This document shows positions 6,415 to 7,233 of a stretch of 7,233 nucleotides of DNA, one piece after another. Each line of letters opens with the position of its first letter. Positions within the stretch are counted from its first letter, which is position 1. A model generated the notes under the pieces. The model searched no databases. It worked only from the letters and a program-made list of their open reading frames with translations, and was not told where the DNA came from. The position numbers and the translations under genes are program-made. This DNA is from Akkermansiaceae bacterium (GTDB lineage: Bacteria; Verrucomicrobiota; Verrucomicrobiia; Verrucomicrobiales; Akkermansiaceae), in contig WTJZ01000132.1 in assembly GCA_011524615.1 (NCBI GenBank), positions 15,292-22,524 on the forward strand, in the 5' to 3' direction.

Positions 6415-7233
6415 TTAGAAGCAGACACTGAAGTCTGAAGAATTAAAGATCAGTGCCAGTATCCCAGCACACGTTTCATTAAACTCCCCTCCAGAGGAGT
6501 CGCCAATCGATGAGAGCTGACTCATCAGATCTGCGGAGAGTTGCCCATTACAGAGCCATACATTCACCTCATCGATAAATCCGTCTAGGGTCTGCTCTTT
6601 CGCATATAGATACCTCAGATAGTTATAGTGAGTCTCAAAGTCGAATTTCGTAACATCATGCCTGAACCCTATAGATGGATCCTCCCCGAGGAGACCATTG
6701 TAGAACGACTCGAACTGTCTTACTACAAATGGAGCAAGAATCTCTGATTCAGGAGAGGTCAAATCCACACCGTAATCTACCTCCGCCTCAGCGAGACTCC
6801 CCACAGACGGAGAGTGCTCTGAGTCATAGTAGTTAAACACGGACGGAGCCTTCATAGGGATCTGGCCAAAGTCAGGAGTAGAGTCATTAGAGGCAGGCTT
6901 GGTCAGAGGATCCCACCTCGGACGATCACTCGTTTCATCAAGAGACAGTGCCTGAGCAAATCGGTAGAACTGCGTCCACTTAATGATAGGCTCCTTGAGC
7001 CTCCCAGCCGTCGTTCCGCCGTCTAACTGGTTTCCATTAGGGCTAGTCGTCACTACATCATCTCCATCTACGCTGTAGACGATCGCATCACGTGCCTCAC
7101 TATCCAGCAGGATCGCCTTAAAGATACTCACAAAGTTTCCAACAGTACCATCGCCATATGTCCCCTCTCCGTTCCACGCCTCCACCACGCGTCCTATGTA
7201 ATCCGCAGAAGGGTTAGAAGAGGTCAGCCTCTT
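6415..7233 (-). CDS. DUF1800 family protein, 5' end off window
   Basis: The C-terminal 272 residues are present; the frame stays open to the right edge, so the gene begins outside. The GTG at 7188 is internal, since the 15 codons before it already fit the family (RLTSSNPSADYIGRV). Visible family features are AILLDSEAR (40-48), RLKEPI (78-83), APSVFNYY (129-136) and a hydrophobic C-terminal helix ending in SSDFSVCF, the counterpart of the usual 'SPEFQ' ending. The two cysteines near the C-terminus (CAGILALIF...VCF) and an acidic, Ser-rich composition suggest an exported protein, although the signal peptide would be outside the window. Function is unknown; it is the partner of the DUF1501 gene directly downstream and the first visible gene of the four-gene operon. 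Confidence 0.93.
   Translation of the reverse strand, partial: KRLTSSNPSADYIGRVVEAWNGEGTYGDGTVGNFVSIFKAILLDSEARDAIVYSVDGDDVVTTSPNGNQLDGGTTAGRLKEPIIKWTQFYRFAQALSLDETSDRPRWDPLTKPASNDSTPDFGQIPMKAPSVFNYYDSEHSPSVGSLAEAEVDYGVDLTSPESEILAPFVVRQFESFYNGLLGEDPSIGFRHDVTKFDFETHYNYLRYLYAKEQTLDGFIDEVNVWLCNGQLSADLMSQLSSIGDSSGGEFNETCAGILALIFNSSDFSVCF

Overview
The window looks like chromosomal DNA of a member of the Verrucomicrobiota, probably a marine Opitutae/Puniceicoccales-like lineage. The reasons are the DUF1800-DUF1501 pair, a prepilin-like verrucomicrobial protein, a PEP-CTERM surface protein, and a DUF1080 protein next to a large 'PVC-type' membrane-bound dehydrogenase. The phylum is a fairly safe inference; anything finer is a guess. 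All six genes lie on the minus strand, so transcription runs from the right edge to the left.

Right block (7233 down to 3744): four closely packed genes form a probable operon. In order of transcription they are a DUF1800 protein (5' end off the window), a Tat-exported DUF1501 protein, a short membrane-anchored protein with a prepilin-like C-terminal motif, and a small PEP-CTERM protein. Gaps are 21 bp, 8 bp and a 4-bp ATGA overlap. All four products carry, or belong to families known for, export or surface location, so the operon probably delivers a set of cell-envelope proteins. Its biochemical function is unknown.

Middle (3743 to 3053): a gene-free stretch dominated by a 535-bp element, 3156-3690. 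It has two nested pairs of imperfect inverted repeats around a GC-richer core containing several strong hairpins. It has no convincing gene and resembles a non-autonomous (MITE-like) or REP-like repeat. It separates the right operon from the left gene pair.

Left block (3052 to 1): a secreted DUF1080 protein (3-keto-disaccharide hydrolase family) is followed after 2 bp by a large secreted dehydrogenase-type protein with a beta-propeller and HEAT-like repeats, whose 3' end lies outside the window. The pair is probably translationally coupled and probably acts on sugars or glycosides in the periplasm; the substrate cannot be read from the sequence.

The most unusual item is the structured inverted-repeat element. 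No clearly new multi-gene system is visible, though the DUF1800/DUF1501/prepilin-like/PEP-CTERM operon has no established function.
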